A stretch of 64,000 nucleotides of DNA. Origin: Vibrio thalassae. Its GTDB lineage: Bacteria; Pseudomonadota; Gammaproteobacteria; Enterobacterales; Vibrionaceae. The stretch's first letter is position 1. Every line of letters starts with the position of its first letter. The stretch covers positions 50,263 to 114,262 of the forward strand of contig NZ_OANU01000011.1 in assembly GCF_900089835.1 (NCBI RefSeq), in the 5' to 3' direction. This document shows positions 8,170 to 17,030 of this stretch, in pieces. Under the pieces are notes generated by a model. That model searched no databases. It saw nothing but the letters and a program-made list of their open reading frames with translations, and was not told the origin of the DNA. Made by a program: the position numbers and the translations under genes.

Positions 8170-9624
8170 ATGGACAAGGTATACCACTTTCTTACACTGG
8201 CTGGCATTGGACTTTATTGGGTTCTTGTCGCGGGTGTCACTCTACGCGTCGTGCTCAAACGTCGCGCTGTCAGCGTTTCTCTTGCATGGTTAATGGTGAT
8301 TTACATCATCCCCGTCGTAGGCGTACTGTGCTATTTCTTGTTTGGTGAGCTGAACCTAGGTAGAAAACGTGCAGACCGTGCCAGAGAAATGTTCCACCCG
8401 TTTGGCGATTGGTTCTATCAACTCAATGATTGTAATGCACACATTACCGATGGTCTGGGTACGCACATTTCTAAGATAGACCATCTGTGTAACAACAGAA
8501 TGGGTATCCCTGCCCTATGCGGCAATCAACTTCAATTACAAACAACTCCTCAAGAGATCTTGCTTTCAGTCATCAATGATATTGAACAAGCCAAACAAAG
8601 CATTCGTATGGTGTTCTATATCTGGCACCCAGGTGGATTAGCTGACTCTGTTGCATCAGCCCTAATTCAAGCAGCAAAACGCGGTGTCGATGTCAAAGTA
8701 CTTCTAGATTCTGCTGGGAGTCACACATTTTTCAAAAGTCACTGGGCGAAAATGATGCGAGACGCAGGCATTGAGCTAGTGGAAGGTCTAAAAGTATCAC
8801 CATGGCGTATCTTTCTACGTCGCTTAGACTTGCGCCAGCATCGCAAAATCATTGTTATTGATGATGATGTTGCATATACCGGTTCAATGAATATGGTAGA
8901 CCCTGCCTACTTCAAGCAAGATTCGGGAGTAGGTCAATGGATTGACATTATGATCCGCATTGAAGGGCCTACCGTAAATGTGCTTTCTGCTATCCATTGC
9001 TGGGACTGGGAAGTGGAAACTGGCGACCGCCAGTTACCTGCACAACCTGAATGTAGCATTGAGATCCCTATCGACTCTAAACCAGTACAGGTGGTACCGT
9101 CGGGACCTGGTATGCCTGACCATTTAATTAGTCAGGTACTCACGTTAGCTATGCATCAAGCAGAAGAATCTGTGAGAATTACCACCCCTTATTTTGTACC
9201 AAGTGCTGATTTGCTCGAAACGATCAAAACGACGGCCCAGCGAGGCATCAAAGTTGAACTGATCATTCCTAAGAACAACGATTCCATCATGGTGAAGTGG
9301 GCGTCGAGAGCGTTCTATACCGACTTACTATCCTCAGGAGTCAAAATCTACGAGTTTGACGGCGGTTTACTGCATACCAAGTCCGTCGTTATCGATGAAC
9401 TATTTTGTCTGGTCGGTACGGTTAATATGGATATGCGCAGCTTGTGGTTAAACTTCGAAGTCACATTAGCGGTGGAAGATCCTGCCTTTACCAAAGAAAT
9501 GCATACATTACAGTCTAGCTATGTCCAGCGCTCGGAACAGGTAGACTACAGCGTTTGGAAACAAAGAAGTATTTACCATCGATTCTTTGAAAGGCTATTT
9601 TACCTCTTCAATCCACTGCTCTGA
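8170..9624 (+). CDS. cls: Cardiolipin synthase (ClsA-type)
   Basis: Membrane phospholipid enzyme joining two phosphatidylglycerols into cardiolipin and glycerol. About 484 aa. Two N-terminal hydrophobic helices (about residues 5-28 and 36-58) are followed by two phospholipase D domains. Each has an HKD motif: HRKIIVIDDD with the downstream GSMN, and HTKSVVIDE with GTVNMDMRS. The length and the paired TM helices match ClsA rather than ClsB/C. GAGG lies 6 nt before the ATG. TTGACA at 8095-8100 could be a -35 element, though no good -10 follows at 17 bp. It ends at a strong terminator. Confidence 0.95.
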   Translation: MDKVYHFLTLAGIGLYWVLVAGVTLRVVLKRRAVSVSLAWLMVIYIIPVVGVLCYFLFGELNLGRKRADRAREMFHPFGDWFYQLNDCNAHITDGLGTHISKIDHLCNNRMGIPALCGNQLQLQTTPQEILLSVINDIEQAKQSIRMVFYIWHPGGLADSVASALIQAAKRGVDVKVLLDSAGSHTFFKSHWAKMMRDAGIELVEGLKVSPWRIFLRRLDLRQHRKIIVIDDDVAYTGSMNMVDPAYFKQDSGVGQWIDIMIRIEGPTVNVLSAIHCWDWEVETGDRQLPAQPECSIEIPIDSKPVQVVPSGPGMPDHLISQVLTLAMHQAEESVRITTPYFVPSADLLETIKTTAQRGIKVELIIPKNNDSIMVKWASRAFYTDLLSSGVKIYEFDGGLLHTKSVVIDELFCLVGTVNMDMRSLWLNFEVTLAVEDPAFTKEMHTLQSSYVQRSEQVDYSVWKQRSIYHRFFERLFYLFNPLL

Positions 9625-9658
9625 CCATAGCTTAGAGACTCTCTCTTACTGGCGTCGT

Positions 9659-9694
9659 GAAGGCCAAAGACTTGAAACTCTTTGGCCTTCGTGT
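9659..9694 (+). terminator. Intrinsic terminator of cls
   Basis: Long stem GAAGGCCAAAGA / TCTTTGGCCTTC with loop CTTGAAAC, then GTGTTTTATT. Confidence 0.85.
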
Positions 9695-9764
9695 TTTATT
9701 GCATTTATCCTCTTTAAACATCGCCTTTCTACAAGAAAGTTCAAGACGCAGACAGGGAATCTAA

Positions 9765-10970
9765 ATGTCAGAGAGCAAGACCACCAAATTCATTACCGCT
9801 GGCCGTGATAAGAAATGGACCAACGGTGTCGTTAATCCACCCGTCCAGCGAGCCTCCACCGTCGTTTTTAATAGCGTGGCAGAGAAAAAGCATGCCACCA
9901 TTAACCGGGCAAACAAAACGCTGTTTTATGGGCGACGTGGCACTCATACCCACTTTGCGTTCCAGGACGCGATGACGGAAATTGAAGGTGGCGTAGGCTG
10001 TGCTCTCTATCCATGTGGCACCGCGGCTATCTCTAACGCCATTCTGTCGTTTGTAGAGACTGGCGATCATATTCTAATGGTTGACACCTGCTACGAGCCT
10101 ACACGTGATTTTTGTGATTCAATTATGAAAAAAATGGGCGTAAAGACCACATACTACGACCCAATGATTGGCGAAGGTATCCGTAAACTCATTCAGCCAA
10201 ACACTAAAATCCTGTTTCTGGAATCCCCGGGCTCTATCACAATGGAAGTCCAAGACGTCCCTCTAATGGCTGATATTGCCCACGAAACGGACATCATTGT
10301 GATGCTCGATAACACTTGGGGAGCCGGTGTGAACTTCTCACCATTTGAACACGGAGTGGATATCTCTATCCAGGCTGCGACCAAATATATCGTGGGTCAC
10401 TCCGATGTGATGCTAGGTACGGCGGTCACACATGAAAAGTACTGGGATCAGCTACGTGAACAGAGTTATCTTATGGGACAATGTGTCTCTCCCGATGATG
10501 CATACTTAGGACTTCGTGGAATTCGGACACTGGATGTAAGGCTGCGTCAACATGCGCAAAATAGCCTTGAAGTCGCCAAGTGGTTAGCCACTCGAGCTGA
10601 AGTCGATCATGTTCGTCACCCAACGCTAGACACATGCCCTGGTAGCGAATTTTTCCACCGTGATTTTACTGGCGGAAATGGACTGTTTAGCTTTGTCCTT
10701 AAGACAACCAATCCAAAAGCAACGACGGCGTTTTTGGATGGTATGCAGCACTTTAGTATGGGCTATTCTTGGGGCGGGTTTGAAAGTTTAGTCTTGGCAA
10801 ATGAACCGAGCAGTTTTAACGCATTACGAACGGTCGCCAATCCTTACTTTGATGGCACATTAATTCGACTTCACATCGGTCTAGAAAGTGTTGATGATCT
10901 CATTGATGATCTCAGATTAGGCTTCGAGCGTTATAATTCCGTGATACAAGAACACGCTCTCACTCAATAA
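9765..10970 (+). CDS. metC: Cystathionine beta-lyase
   Basis: PLP enzyme of the methionine pathway cleaving cystathionine to homocysteine, pyruvate and ammonia. About 401 aa, the usual length. It has the Cys/Met-metabolism PLP fold: YGRRGTHTHFAFQ near the N-terminus, PCGTAAISNA, the cofactor Asp in VMLDNTWGAG and the Schiff-base Lys in QAATKYIVGHSD. The Arg for substrate carboxylate is near the C-terminus in LIRLHIGLE. AGGGA lies 7 nt before the start. A single weak MetJ-like octamer (AGACGCAG, 9744-9751) precedes it, too poor to call. The ATG-less short gap to the next gene suggests possible cotranscription. Confidence 0.94.
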   Translation: MSESKTTKFITAGRDKKWTNGVVNPPVQRASTVVFNSVAEKKHATINRANKTLFYGRRGTHTHFAFQDAMTEIEGGVGCALYPCGTAAISNAILSFVETGDHILMVDTCYEPTRDFCDSIMKKMGVKTTYYDPMIGEGIRKLIQPNTKILFLESPGSITMEVQDVPLMADIAHETDIIVMLDNTWGAGVNFSPFEHGVDISIQAATKYIVGHSDVMLGTAVTHEKYWDQLREQSYLMGQCVSPDDAYLGLRGIRTLDVRLRQHAQNSLEVAKWLATRAEVDHVRHPTLDTCPGSEFFHRDFTGGNGLFSFVLKTTNPKATTAFLDGMQHFSMGYSWGGFESLVLANEPSSFNALRTVANPYFDGTLIRLHIGLESVDDLIDDLRLGFERYNSVIQEHALTQ

Positions 10971-11024
10971 TTGGTAAATGCCTTTCGCGCGAAAGTCATT
11001 GTTTATTTTAATTCAGGTAGTTTT

Positions 11025-11339
11025 ATGAGATTGCGAGCAGATGTCGCCATTTTTGACATTGTGGGTCACTTACTGATTTGGTTAATTCTTAGCGTAATTA
11101 CGTTGGGCATTGCGCTATTTTTCTTCCCCTATTCATTCTCTAAGTTCATCATCAATCGTACATATGTCATTGATGAAGCTGGGCAGGAACGAAAAATGGA
11201 TTGCGATATCGACTTATTCAGTGACCTTGGACACGTATTGCTTTGGTTTATTATTTCGATACTGACTTTGGGAATAGGTTACATATTCTACTTCTATCGA
11301 GTATGGAATTATGCCCTCAATAATACCCGCATTAACTAG
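11025..11339 (+). CDS. Small two-helix inner-membrane protein of unknown function
   Basis: About 104 aa from MRLRADVAIF (start 11025, chosen as the first Met after a weak AGGT site; the frame runs in from metC). It is an internal duplication: each half reads [D-x-x-G-H-L-L-x-W-x-I-x-S-x-x-T-L-G-I], as in DIVGHLLIWLILSVITLGIA and DLGHVLLWFIISILTLGIGY. Each half gives one transmembrane helix followed by an aromatic stretch. No catalytic motif is visible. I do not recognise a function. It follows metC by 54 bp and ends at a strong terminator. Confidence 0.75.
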   Translation: MRLRADVAIFDIVGHLLIWLILSVITLGIALFFFPYSFSKFIINRTYVIDEAGQERKMDCDIDLFSDLGHVLLWFIISILTLGIGYIFYFYRVWNYALNNTRIN

Positions 11340-11356
11340 TCCTGACACATAATGAC

Positions 11357-11388
11357 AAGGCTCATCAATGTCCCTGATGAGCCTTTCT
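11357..11388 (+). terminator. Intrinsic terminator
   Basis: Stem AAGGCTCATCA / TGATGAGCCTT with a 7-nt loop and TTTC tail. It also sits just past the end of the converging - strand pseudogene. Confidence 0.8.
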
Positions 11389-11393
11389 GATGA

Positions 11394-12030
11394 TTAATAA
11401 TAACTTACGGTTGGATCAATACATTGATAGATCTGTCCAATAGGGTCTGCCGATAACAATATTTGCTGCGCCAAACGAGCAACTTCACTGCGAGTAATGG
11501 CACCGTGAACTTCAATCCCTTGCGATAACTCACCAGAGTGAGTTATCGCTCCATCTTTCAAACCACCAGGCCTTAGGATGGTGTAATCCAGCTGACTGCT
11601 TGCTAACCAAGCTTCTGCTAAGGTTTTTTCCCTAACAGCGGCACCGAATCCCGCTTTCGCTCGTTCTGAAAGAAACACCCAAGAATCTCCGCACCTTAAG
11701 GACGTGACGAGTAAAAAACGTCGAATTCCCTTGCTCTCTAAAGCATTCGTTAAATAGCGATGTCCAATGTAATCAACCGGAACCTCTGCCCTGAAGCTAC
11801 CCATGGTAGAAAGCACCACCGTATCTTGAGGGAGTTGTGCTACCGCCCTTTCGACGTCTAGTTGCTGCGTTGCATCACAGGATATCAATTGGCAACATAA
11901 GGTTTTGAGTTCCTCCACTTTGTTAGTGGTTTCTCGCCACCCCAATAACCTCAAGCCCTTGAGATGAAAAATAACGAACCGCCGCTAAACCAACACCGCT
12001 GCTTACTCCGAAAATAGTGATACTCTTCAT
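11394..12030 (-). pseudogene. NAD(P)-binding (atypical SDR/NmrA-type) protein, frameshifted
   Basis: The gene should begin with ATG at 12030. It encodes a Rossmann start, TIFGVSSGVGLAAVRYF (GxSxGxG), then runs GLEVIGVARNH and stops (TAA, 11923-11925). The rest of the protein (TNKVEELKTLCCQLIS onward to IYQCIDPTVSYY) continues in another frame. Removing one A from the AAA run near 11934 joins them as ARTTNKVEEL, so a single-base insertion accounts for the break. The 3' part has VLSTMGSF and the ILRPGGL motif of NmrA-like reductases. Without the repair, only a 186-aa fragment from a TTG lacking the dinucleotide-binding loop could be made. Real mutation or base-calling error cannot be told apart here. 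Confidence 0.75.
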
Positions 12031-12133
12031 TTAAAACCACTCTCACGCTTGATAATGAGAACAATTTACACTAACACATAATTCTGTCTAGGTACCAAAT
12101 CAAACAAGCATGGATTATCAGACTCTTTTTTCC

Positions 12134-12173
12134 ATGATAGGGAGAATGATAGGGTGAATGATAGGGTGAATGA
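12134..12173 (+). repeat. 12-bp tandem repeat, three copies
   Basis: ATGATAGGGAGA, ATGATAGGGTGA, ATGATAGGGTGA, then a partial ATGATG. It ends 33 bp before the DsbA-like gene, in its leader or promoter. Copy-number change would alter spacing by 12 bp. Confidence 0.85.
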
Positions 12174-12206
12174 TGACACTCAGTAGGCAGAGACAAGGAC
12201 AGTGAT

Positions 12207-12821
12207 ATGAGTAAGTTGACAAAATTATATTATGTTTATGACCCTATGTGCTCTTGGTGTTGGGGCTACGCTCCCGCATGGAAAAGGATTGAAGCCGAGT
12301 TAACACCCTATCTAGATATACAGTACGTGCTCGGTGGTCTGGCTCCTGACTCAGATGTTCCGATGCCCGAGGATATGCAAACTCAGATTGCGTCCTACTG
12401 GCATAAAATAGAAAGCGACTTAGGCACATCGTTTAATCATGACTTTTGGTCGTTAAATATCCCTAAACGCTCTACCTACCCCGCATGTCGTGCTGTGCTT
12501 GCGGCCCGCAAACAGCGATCCGAGAGAGAAATGTACCATGCTATACAGCAGGCGTATTATCTTGATGCGAAAAACCCCAGTGAACCTGAGGTGTTGCTAG
12601 AGGTAGCGGAGCAGATTGAACTAGATACTGACTCGTTTAGAAAGGATTTCTTTTCAGACGAAATCAAACAACTGCTTGCTAAAGAGATCCATTTTGCTCG
12701 CAGCATTGGTGGGAATAGTTTTCCGTCTTTATTTTTATCTTACGATAGCACCATAATTGAAGTCCCTATCGATTATAAGAACCCTAATGCAACCATTGAT
12801 TTGATCAGACAACAGCTCTAA
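12207..12821 (+). CDS. DsbA-family (FrnE-like) thioredoxin-fold oxidoreductase
   Basis: About 204 aa, no signal peptide, so cytoplasmic. The N-terminal strand LYYVYDPMCSWCWGY carries the redox motif CSWC, typical of the DsbA/FrnE branch rather than periplasmic DsbA (CPHC). A helical insertion follows, and the cis-Pro loop is GNSFPSLFLSY near residue 170. FrnE-like proteins act as thiol-disulfide oxidoreductases, with roles in oxidative or metal stress in some bacteria. Substrate unknown. AAGGAC lies 8 nt before the start. The gene is preceded by the 12-bp repeat array. Confidence 0.85.
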   Translation: MSKLTKLYYVYDPMCSWCWGYAPAWKRIEAELTPYLDIQYVLGGLAPDSDVPMPEDMQTQIASYWHKIESDLGTSFNHDFWSLNIPKRSTYPACRAVLAARKQRSEREMYHAIQQAYYLDAKNPSEPEVLLEVAEQIELDTDSFRKDFFSDEIKQLLAKEIHFARSIGGNSFPSLFLSYDSTIIEVPIDYKNPNATIDLIRQQL

Positions 12822-12837
12822 ATTTTCGATAGCTAAA

Positions 12838-12868
12838 AAAAACCTGCCTCATTGAGACAGGTTTTTAC
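12838..12868. terminator. Bidirectional terminator between dsbA-like gene and gyrA
   Basis: Stem AACCTGcCTCA / TGAGaCAGGTT flanked by A8 on the left and T5 on the right, so it can serve both converging genes. Confidence 0.85.
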
Positions 12869-12880
12869 TACAAACAATGA

Positions 12881-15523
12881 TTACTCTTCAGTATCAGAGT
12901 CGTCAGCCGCTGAGTCGTCAGCCGCTAAATTTCCAGATTCTGACGTTTGAGCTTCTGCATTTGCTTCCGCTTCCTCGCCTTCTGGTCGCTCTAGCTCTTC
13001 CACTTCATCAATGCGCTGTAAACCTACAACGGATTCATCAGAAGCTGTACGGATAAGCGTAACGCCTTGAGTATTACGACCAACTTGACTCACCTCCGCA
13101 ACACGAGTACGAACTAGCGTACCTGCATCGGTGATCATCATCATTTCGTCGCCTTCTTCAACTTGGATTGCACCAACGACTGGGCCGTTTCGTTCAGAAA
13201 CTTTGATTGATACAACACCTTGTGTTGCACGACCTTTCGTTGGGTACTCTTCAAGTTCCGTACGCTTACCGTAACCATTTTGTGTCACGGTTAGGATGTC
13301 ACCTTCATTAGAAGGAACAATCAACGACACCACTTGGTCTTCGTCAGCCAGTTTCATACCACGGACACCTGCCGCTGTACGACCCATGGCACGCACTTTG
13401 TCTTCACTGAATCGAACCACTTTACCCTGCTTCGAGAACAGCATGATGTCGCTTTGACCGTCTGTGATATCAACACCGATCAATGAGTCATCATCACGTA
13501 GGTTCACAGCAATCAGACCGTTAGCACGAACGTTAGAGAATTGGTCAAGAGATGTCTTCTTAACAGTACCGTCGCCGGTTGCCATAAAGATGAATTTCTC
13601 TGAGCTGAATTCACTGACAGGTAGAATCGCTGTTATACGCTCACCTTCTTCTAATGGAAGAATGTTTATGATTGGCTTACCGCGGGCGGTACGACTTGCT
13701 AGTGGCAATTGATATACTTTCAGACGGTAGGTCTTACCGCGTGTAGAGAAGCACAAGATATTATCGTGAGTATTCGCAACAAGCAGACGCTCGATGTAAT
13801 CCTCATCTTTCATCTTAGTGGCACTCTTACCTTTACCACCACGACGCTGTGCTTCATAGTCGCTTAGGATTTGATACTTAACATAACCTTCGTGAGACAG
13901 AGTAACCACAACGTCTTCACGAGCGATTAGCTCTTCCATATCAATGTCATGAACCGCCGCTGTAATTTCACTACGACGCTCATCACCGTATGTTGCTTGA
14001 ACCAGTTCAAGCTCTTCGGTGATCACTTCCATCAAGCGCTCTGTACTTGCAAGGATGTGCATTAACTCTGCAATCTCTTCTAGAAGTGCTTTGTACTCAT
14101 CTAGAATTTTCTCATGCTCTAGACCGGTTAAACGGTGTAGGCGAAGTTCAAGAATCGCTTGAGCTTGTTGTTCAGTTAGATAGTACAGACCATCACGGAT
14201 ACCATATTGGTCTTCTAGCCAATCTGGACGCGCCGCGTCAGTACCCGCGCGCTCTAGCATAGAAGCTACGCTGCCCAACTCCCAACCGCGAGATACTAGA
14301 CCTTCTTTCGCTTCTGCTGGTGTTGGTGCATTCTTAATAAGCTCGATAACTTCATCGATATTCGCTAGTGCTAATGAAAGTGCTTCAAGAATATGAGCAC
14401 GGTCTCTCGCTTTGCGAAGTTCGAAAATAGTACGACGAGTGACGACTTCACGGCGGTGATCAACGAAGCACTTCAGCATGTCCTTAAGGTTGAACAGCTG
14501 TGGCTGACCGTTGTTCAGAGCCACCATGTTAATACCGAATGTAGTTTGTAGCTGAGTTTGTGAATATAGGTTATTCAGAACCACTTCACCTACAGCGTCA
14601 CGCTTACATTCGATAACAATGCGCATACCATCTTTGTCAGACTCGTCACGCAATGCACTGATGCCTTCTACTTTCTTATCTTTCACCAGCTCTGCGATCT
14701 TTTCGATCAAGCGTGCTTTGTTAACTTGATAAGGGATTTCAGTGACAATAATGGTCTCTTTGCCATTCTTGTCTTCTTCAATCTCAGCTTTAGAACGCAT
14801 GTAGACTTTGCCGCGACCCGTTTTATAAGCATCAATAATGCCTTTACGACCACTGATCAGTGCCGCTGTTGGGAAGTCTGGGCCCGGGATATAATCCATG
14901 AGCTCATCAATAGTAATGTCTTCGTTCTTGATGTACGCCAAACAACCGTCGATAACTTCGTTTAAGTTATGTGGTGGGATGTTTGTCGCCATACCTACTG
15001 CGATACCTGAAGAACCATTAACCAAAAGGTTTGGAATCTTTGTCGGTAATACGGCTGGAATCTGCTCTGTTCCATCGTAGTTAGGAACGTAATCAACCGT
15101 CTCTTTGTCTAGATCCGCTAGCAACTCATGAGCGATTTTCGCCATGCGGACTTCGGTATAACGCATTGCCGCCGCAGAATCGCCGTCAATTGAGCCGAAG
15201 TTACCTTGACCATCGACCAACATGTAGCGAAGTGAGAAAGGCTGTGCCATACGAACGATAGTGTCGTATACCGCACTATCACCGTGTGGGTGATATTTAC
15301 CGATTACATCGCCAACCACACGGGCAGACTTTTTATATGGTTTATTCCAATCATTACCTAGAACATTCATCGCGAACAAAACGCGGCGGTGAACAGGTTT
15401 TAGACCATCACGCACATCAGGAAGAGCACGACCCACGATGACTGACATCGCGTAGTCGAGATAAGAGCCTCTCAGCTCATCTTCAATGTTTACGGGCGTG
15501 ATCTCTTTAGCTAGATCGCTCAT
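12881..15523 (-). CDS. gyrA: DNA gyrase subunit A
   Basis: Type II topoisomerase subunit that cuts and rejoins DNA for negative supercoiling. About 880 aa. The catalytic Tyr lies in [13 protein letters not shown]. The quinolone-determining region reads [16 protein letters not shown], with Ser83 and Asp87 (E. coli numbering coincides), so no classical quinolone-resistance substitution is present. The C-terminal beta-pinwheel has the GyrA-box QRRGGKGK near residue 560. The C-terminus is a long acidic tail ending in the repeated [14 protein letters not shown]; this tail varies among gammaproteobacteria and modulates supercoiling. It is divergent from ubiG, with about 310 bp between. Confidence 0.97.
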   Translation of the reverse strand: MSDLAKEITPVNIEDELRGSYLDYAMSVIVGRALPDVRDGLKPVHRRVLFAMNVLGNDWNKPYKKSARVVGDVIGKYHPHGDSAVYDTIVRMAQPFSLRYMLVDGQGNFGSIDGDSAAAMRYTEVRMAKIAHELLADLDKETVDYVPNYDGTEQIPAVLPTKIPNLLVNGSSGIAVGMATNIPPHNLNEVIDGCLAYIKNEDITIDELMDYIPGPDFPTAALISGRKGIIDAYKTGRGKVYMRSKAEIEEDKNGKETIIVTEIPYQVNKARLIEKIAELVKDKKVEGISALRDESDKDGMRIVIECKRDAVGEVVLNNLYSQTQLQTTFGINMVALNNGQPQLFNLKDMLKCFVDHRREVVTRRTIFELRKARDRAHILEALSLALANIDEVIELIKNAPTPAEAKEGLVSRGWELGSVASMLERAGTDAARPDWLEDQYGIRDGLYYLTEQQAQAILELRLHRLTGLEHEKILDEYKALLEEIAELMHILASTERLMEVITEELELVQATYGDERRSEITAAVHDIDMEELIAREDVVVTLSHEGYVKYQILSDYEAQRRGGKGKSATKMKDEDYIERLLVANTHDNILCFSTRGKTYRLKVYQLPLASRTARGKPIINILPLEEGERITAILPVSEFSSEKFIFMATGDGTVKKTSLDQFSNVRANGLIAVNLRDDDSLIGVDITDGQSDIMLFSKQGKVVRFSEDKVRAMGRTAAGVRGMKLADEDQVVSLIVPSNEGDILTVTQNGYGKRTELEEYPTKGRATQGVVSIKVSERNGPVVGAIQVEEGDEMMMITDAGTLVRTRVAEVSQVGRNTQGVTLIRTASDESVVGLQRIDEVEELERPEGEEAEANAEAQTSESGNLAADDSAADDSDTEE

Positions 15524-15834
15524 AGAGCCAATATCCCTCTATATTTTGATCGTATACTCGATACGTATAAGGTGACAAAATATAACACATTAATACCGTG
15601 TTCGGCATCACTTTCCCTTCGCTTTTATCATGTTGTGACCTTGGTTGCGATTCAAACGTCCACAATTTGCACATTTCGAATCTATGACTCTGAAAATCGT
15701 CGAAAAAACCGTCAACTCTAAAGATAAATCGACCGTTGCCCGAAGAATTCTTAAGTTTCTTGGGGGTAGAAGATATTTCCAACCACAATTTGCGGTATAC
15801 TGCGTAGCAACCTTGGAACAAAATCTTGGCAAAT

Positions 15835-16545
15835 ATGGATAAGCAACAGAACGTCGACCTAAACGAAATTAAGAAATTTGAAGAGATGGCGAGTCGTTGG
15901 TGGGATCTTGAAGGTGAATTCAAGCCACTACACCAAATCAACCCTCTAAGACTCGATTACGTTTTAGAAAAAGCCAATGGTTTATTTGGTAAAACCGTAC
16001 TTGATGTCGGTTGCGGCGGTGGCATCCTTGCAGAGAGTATGGCCCAACAAGGTGCTAACGTCACTGGGCTAGATATGGGTAAAGAACCTCTCGAAGTCGC
16101 CAGGTTGCATGCTCTAGAAACCGGTACTCAGCTTACTTACGTGCAAAGCACTGTCGAGCAACACGCAGCAGAAAACCCAGAGCGATACGACGTCGTAACC
16201 TGTATGGAAATGCTTGAACATGTCCCAGACCCGGCGTCTGTTATTGCTTCATGTGCAAAGTTGGTCAAACCTGGCGGTCAAGTCTTTTTCTCTACACTAA
16301 ACCGTAATTTGCAATCTTACCTATTTGCGATTGTTGGTGCAGAAAAACTGTTAAAAATTGTCCCTGATGGCACCCATAGTCATGATAAGTTCATAAAACC
16401 ATCCGAACTGATTCGTATGATCGATAAAACCGAGCTGATAGAAAGAGGCATCACGGGCTTGCTCTATAATCCACTGACCGACACATACAAACTCGGTAAC
16501 CGCGTTGACGTCAATTATATCGTCTATACCGAGAAGTCTCTTTAA
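15835..16545 (+). CDS. ubiG: Ubiquinone biosynthesis O-methyltransferase
   Basis: SAM-dependent methyltransferase for both O-methylation steps of ubiquinone synthesis, at the inner membrane face. About 236 aa from MDKQQNVD (a TTG three codons earlier is also possible). The N-terminal [23 protein letters not shown] is characteristic of UbiG; motif I is [16 protein letters not shown] and [11 protein letters not shown] follows. The gyrA-ubiG divergent arrangement is common in enterics and vibrios. A possible -10 TATACT at 15796-15801 lacks a clear -35. Confidence 0.95.
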   Translation: MDKQQNVDLNEIKKFEEMASRWWDLEGEFKPLHQINPLRLDYVLEKANGLFGKTVLDVGCGGGILAESMAQQGANVTGLDMGKEPLEVARLHALETGTQLTYVQSTVEQHAAENPERYDVVTCMEMLEHVPDPASVIASCAKLVKPGGQVFFSTLNRNLQSYLFAIVGAEKLLKIVPDGTHSHDKFIKPSELIRMIDKTELIERGITGLLYNPLTDTYKLGNRVDVNYIVYTEKSL

Positions 16546-16612
16546 CGCCTCTAAAATATGCGCGCCTATGACTGGTTGTCATCGGCGCAAATCCTCTAGA
16601 ACGCACTTTAGC

Positions 16613-16621
16613 TTATTCACA
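16613..16621 (+). promoter_or_regulatory. DnaA box upstream of nrdA
   Basis: TTATTCACA, a perfect match to the TTATNCACA consensus. It lies about 410 bp before nrdA in a 485-bp spacer with no ORF I can support. Confidence 0.5.
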
Positions 16622-16828
16622 AAACCGACACATCTTTGACGAGAATACGCGCTTAAATAGTAGAATTATTGACCTACTGAATAACAATTAAAAATCGCCA
16701 AAGATCAAGGTATTTTTTTTCTTCATTGTTTAAAACAAAACCAATCTATTAATGCATATATTTTGCAACTAAGTGACACCTATCTTCAGTGGTAAGTGTC
16801 TACTAACAGAAAAAATTCTTTCCCCTAG

Positions 16829-16837
16829 TTATCCACA
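16829..16837 (+). promoter_or_regulatory. DnaA box (consensus TTATCCACA) upstream of nrdA
   Basis: The strongest DnaA-box sequence, about 194 bp before nrdA and 38 bp before the first NrdR-like box. E. coli nrdAB is known to be controlled by DnaA through sites upstream of its promoter. Confidence 0.6.
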
Positions 16838-16874
16838 AGACATTCAATTGCTGAAACTTGAAAATCTTACGTTA

Positions 16875-16922
16875 TAGCACTATCTTGTAACTCGAAGTTA
16901 AGATGACCCCTATATCTTGTGT
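16875..16922 (+). promoter_or_regulatory. Two NrdR-box-like sites, 32 bp apart
   Basis: The second box, CCCCTATATCTTGTGT (16907-16922), matches acaCwAtATaTwGtgt at the conserved core. A weaker copy, TAGCACTATCTTGTAA, lies at 16875-16890. Their start-to-start distance of 32 bp is three helical turns, the spacing typical of NrdR pairs. NrdR represses ribonucleotide reductase genes when dATP is high. Confidence 0.6.
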
Positions 16923-17030
16923 TGGAAGCCAAAACGTATAGGGTGACATTGATCACGAAGCTATCGCTAAGACTCAACAAAATCTCATAAAAGTGAAGCT
17001 TCATATTGTTTTGTTAGGGAACACCTCAGA

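Noticed and set aside
9744..9751. MetJ box before metC.
   Set aside because: A single octamer with five of eight matches and no neighbouring box; MetJ needs tandem boxes.
12134..12173. CRISPR-like repeats.
   Set aside because: The 12-bp units abut with no spacers, so this is a tandem repeat.
15507..15941. Long - strand frame between gyrA and ubiG.
   Set aside because: It overlaps the gyrA start and the ubiG coding region, has no family resemblance and no ribosome site.
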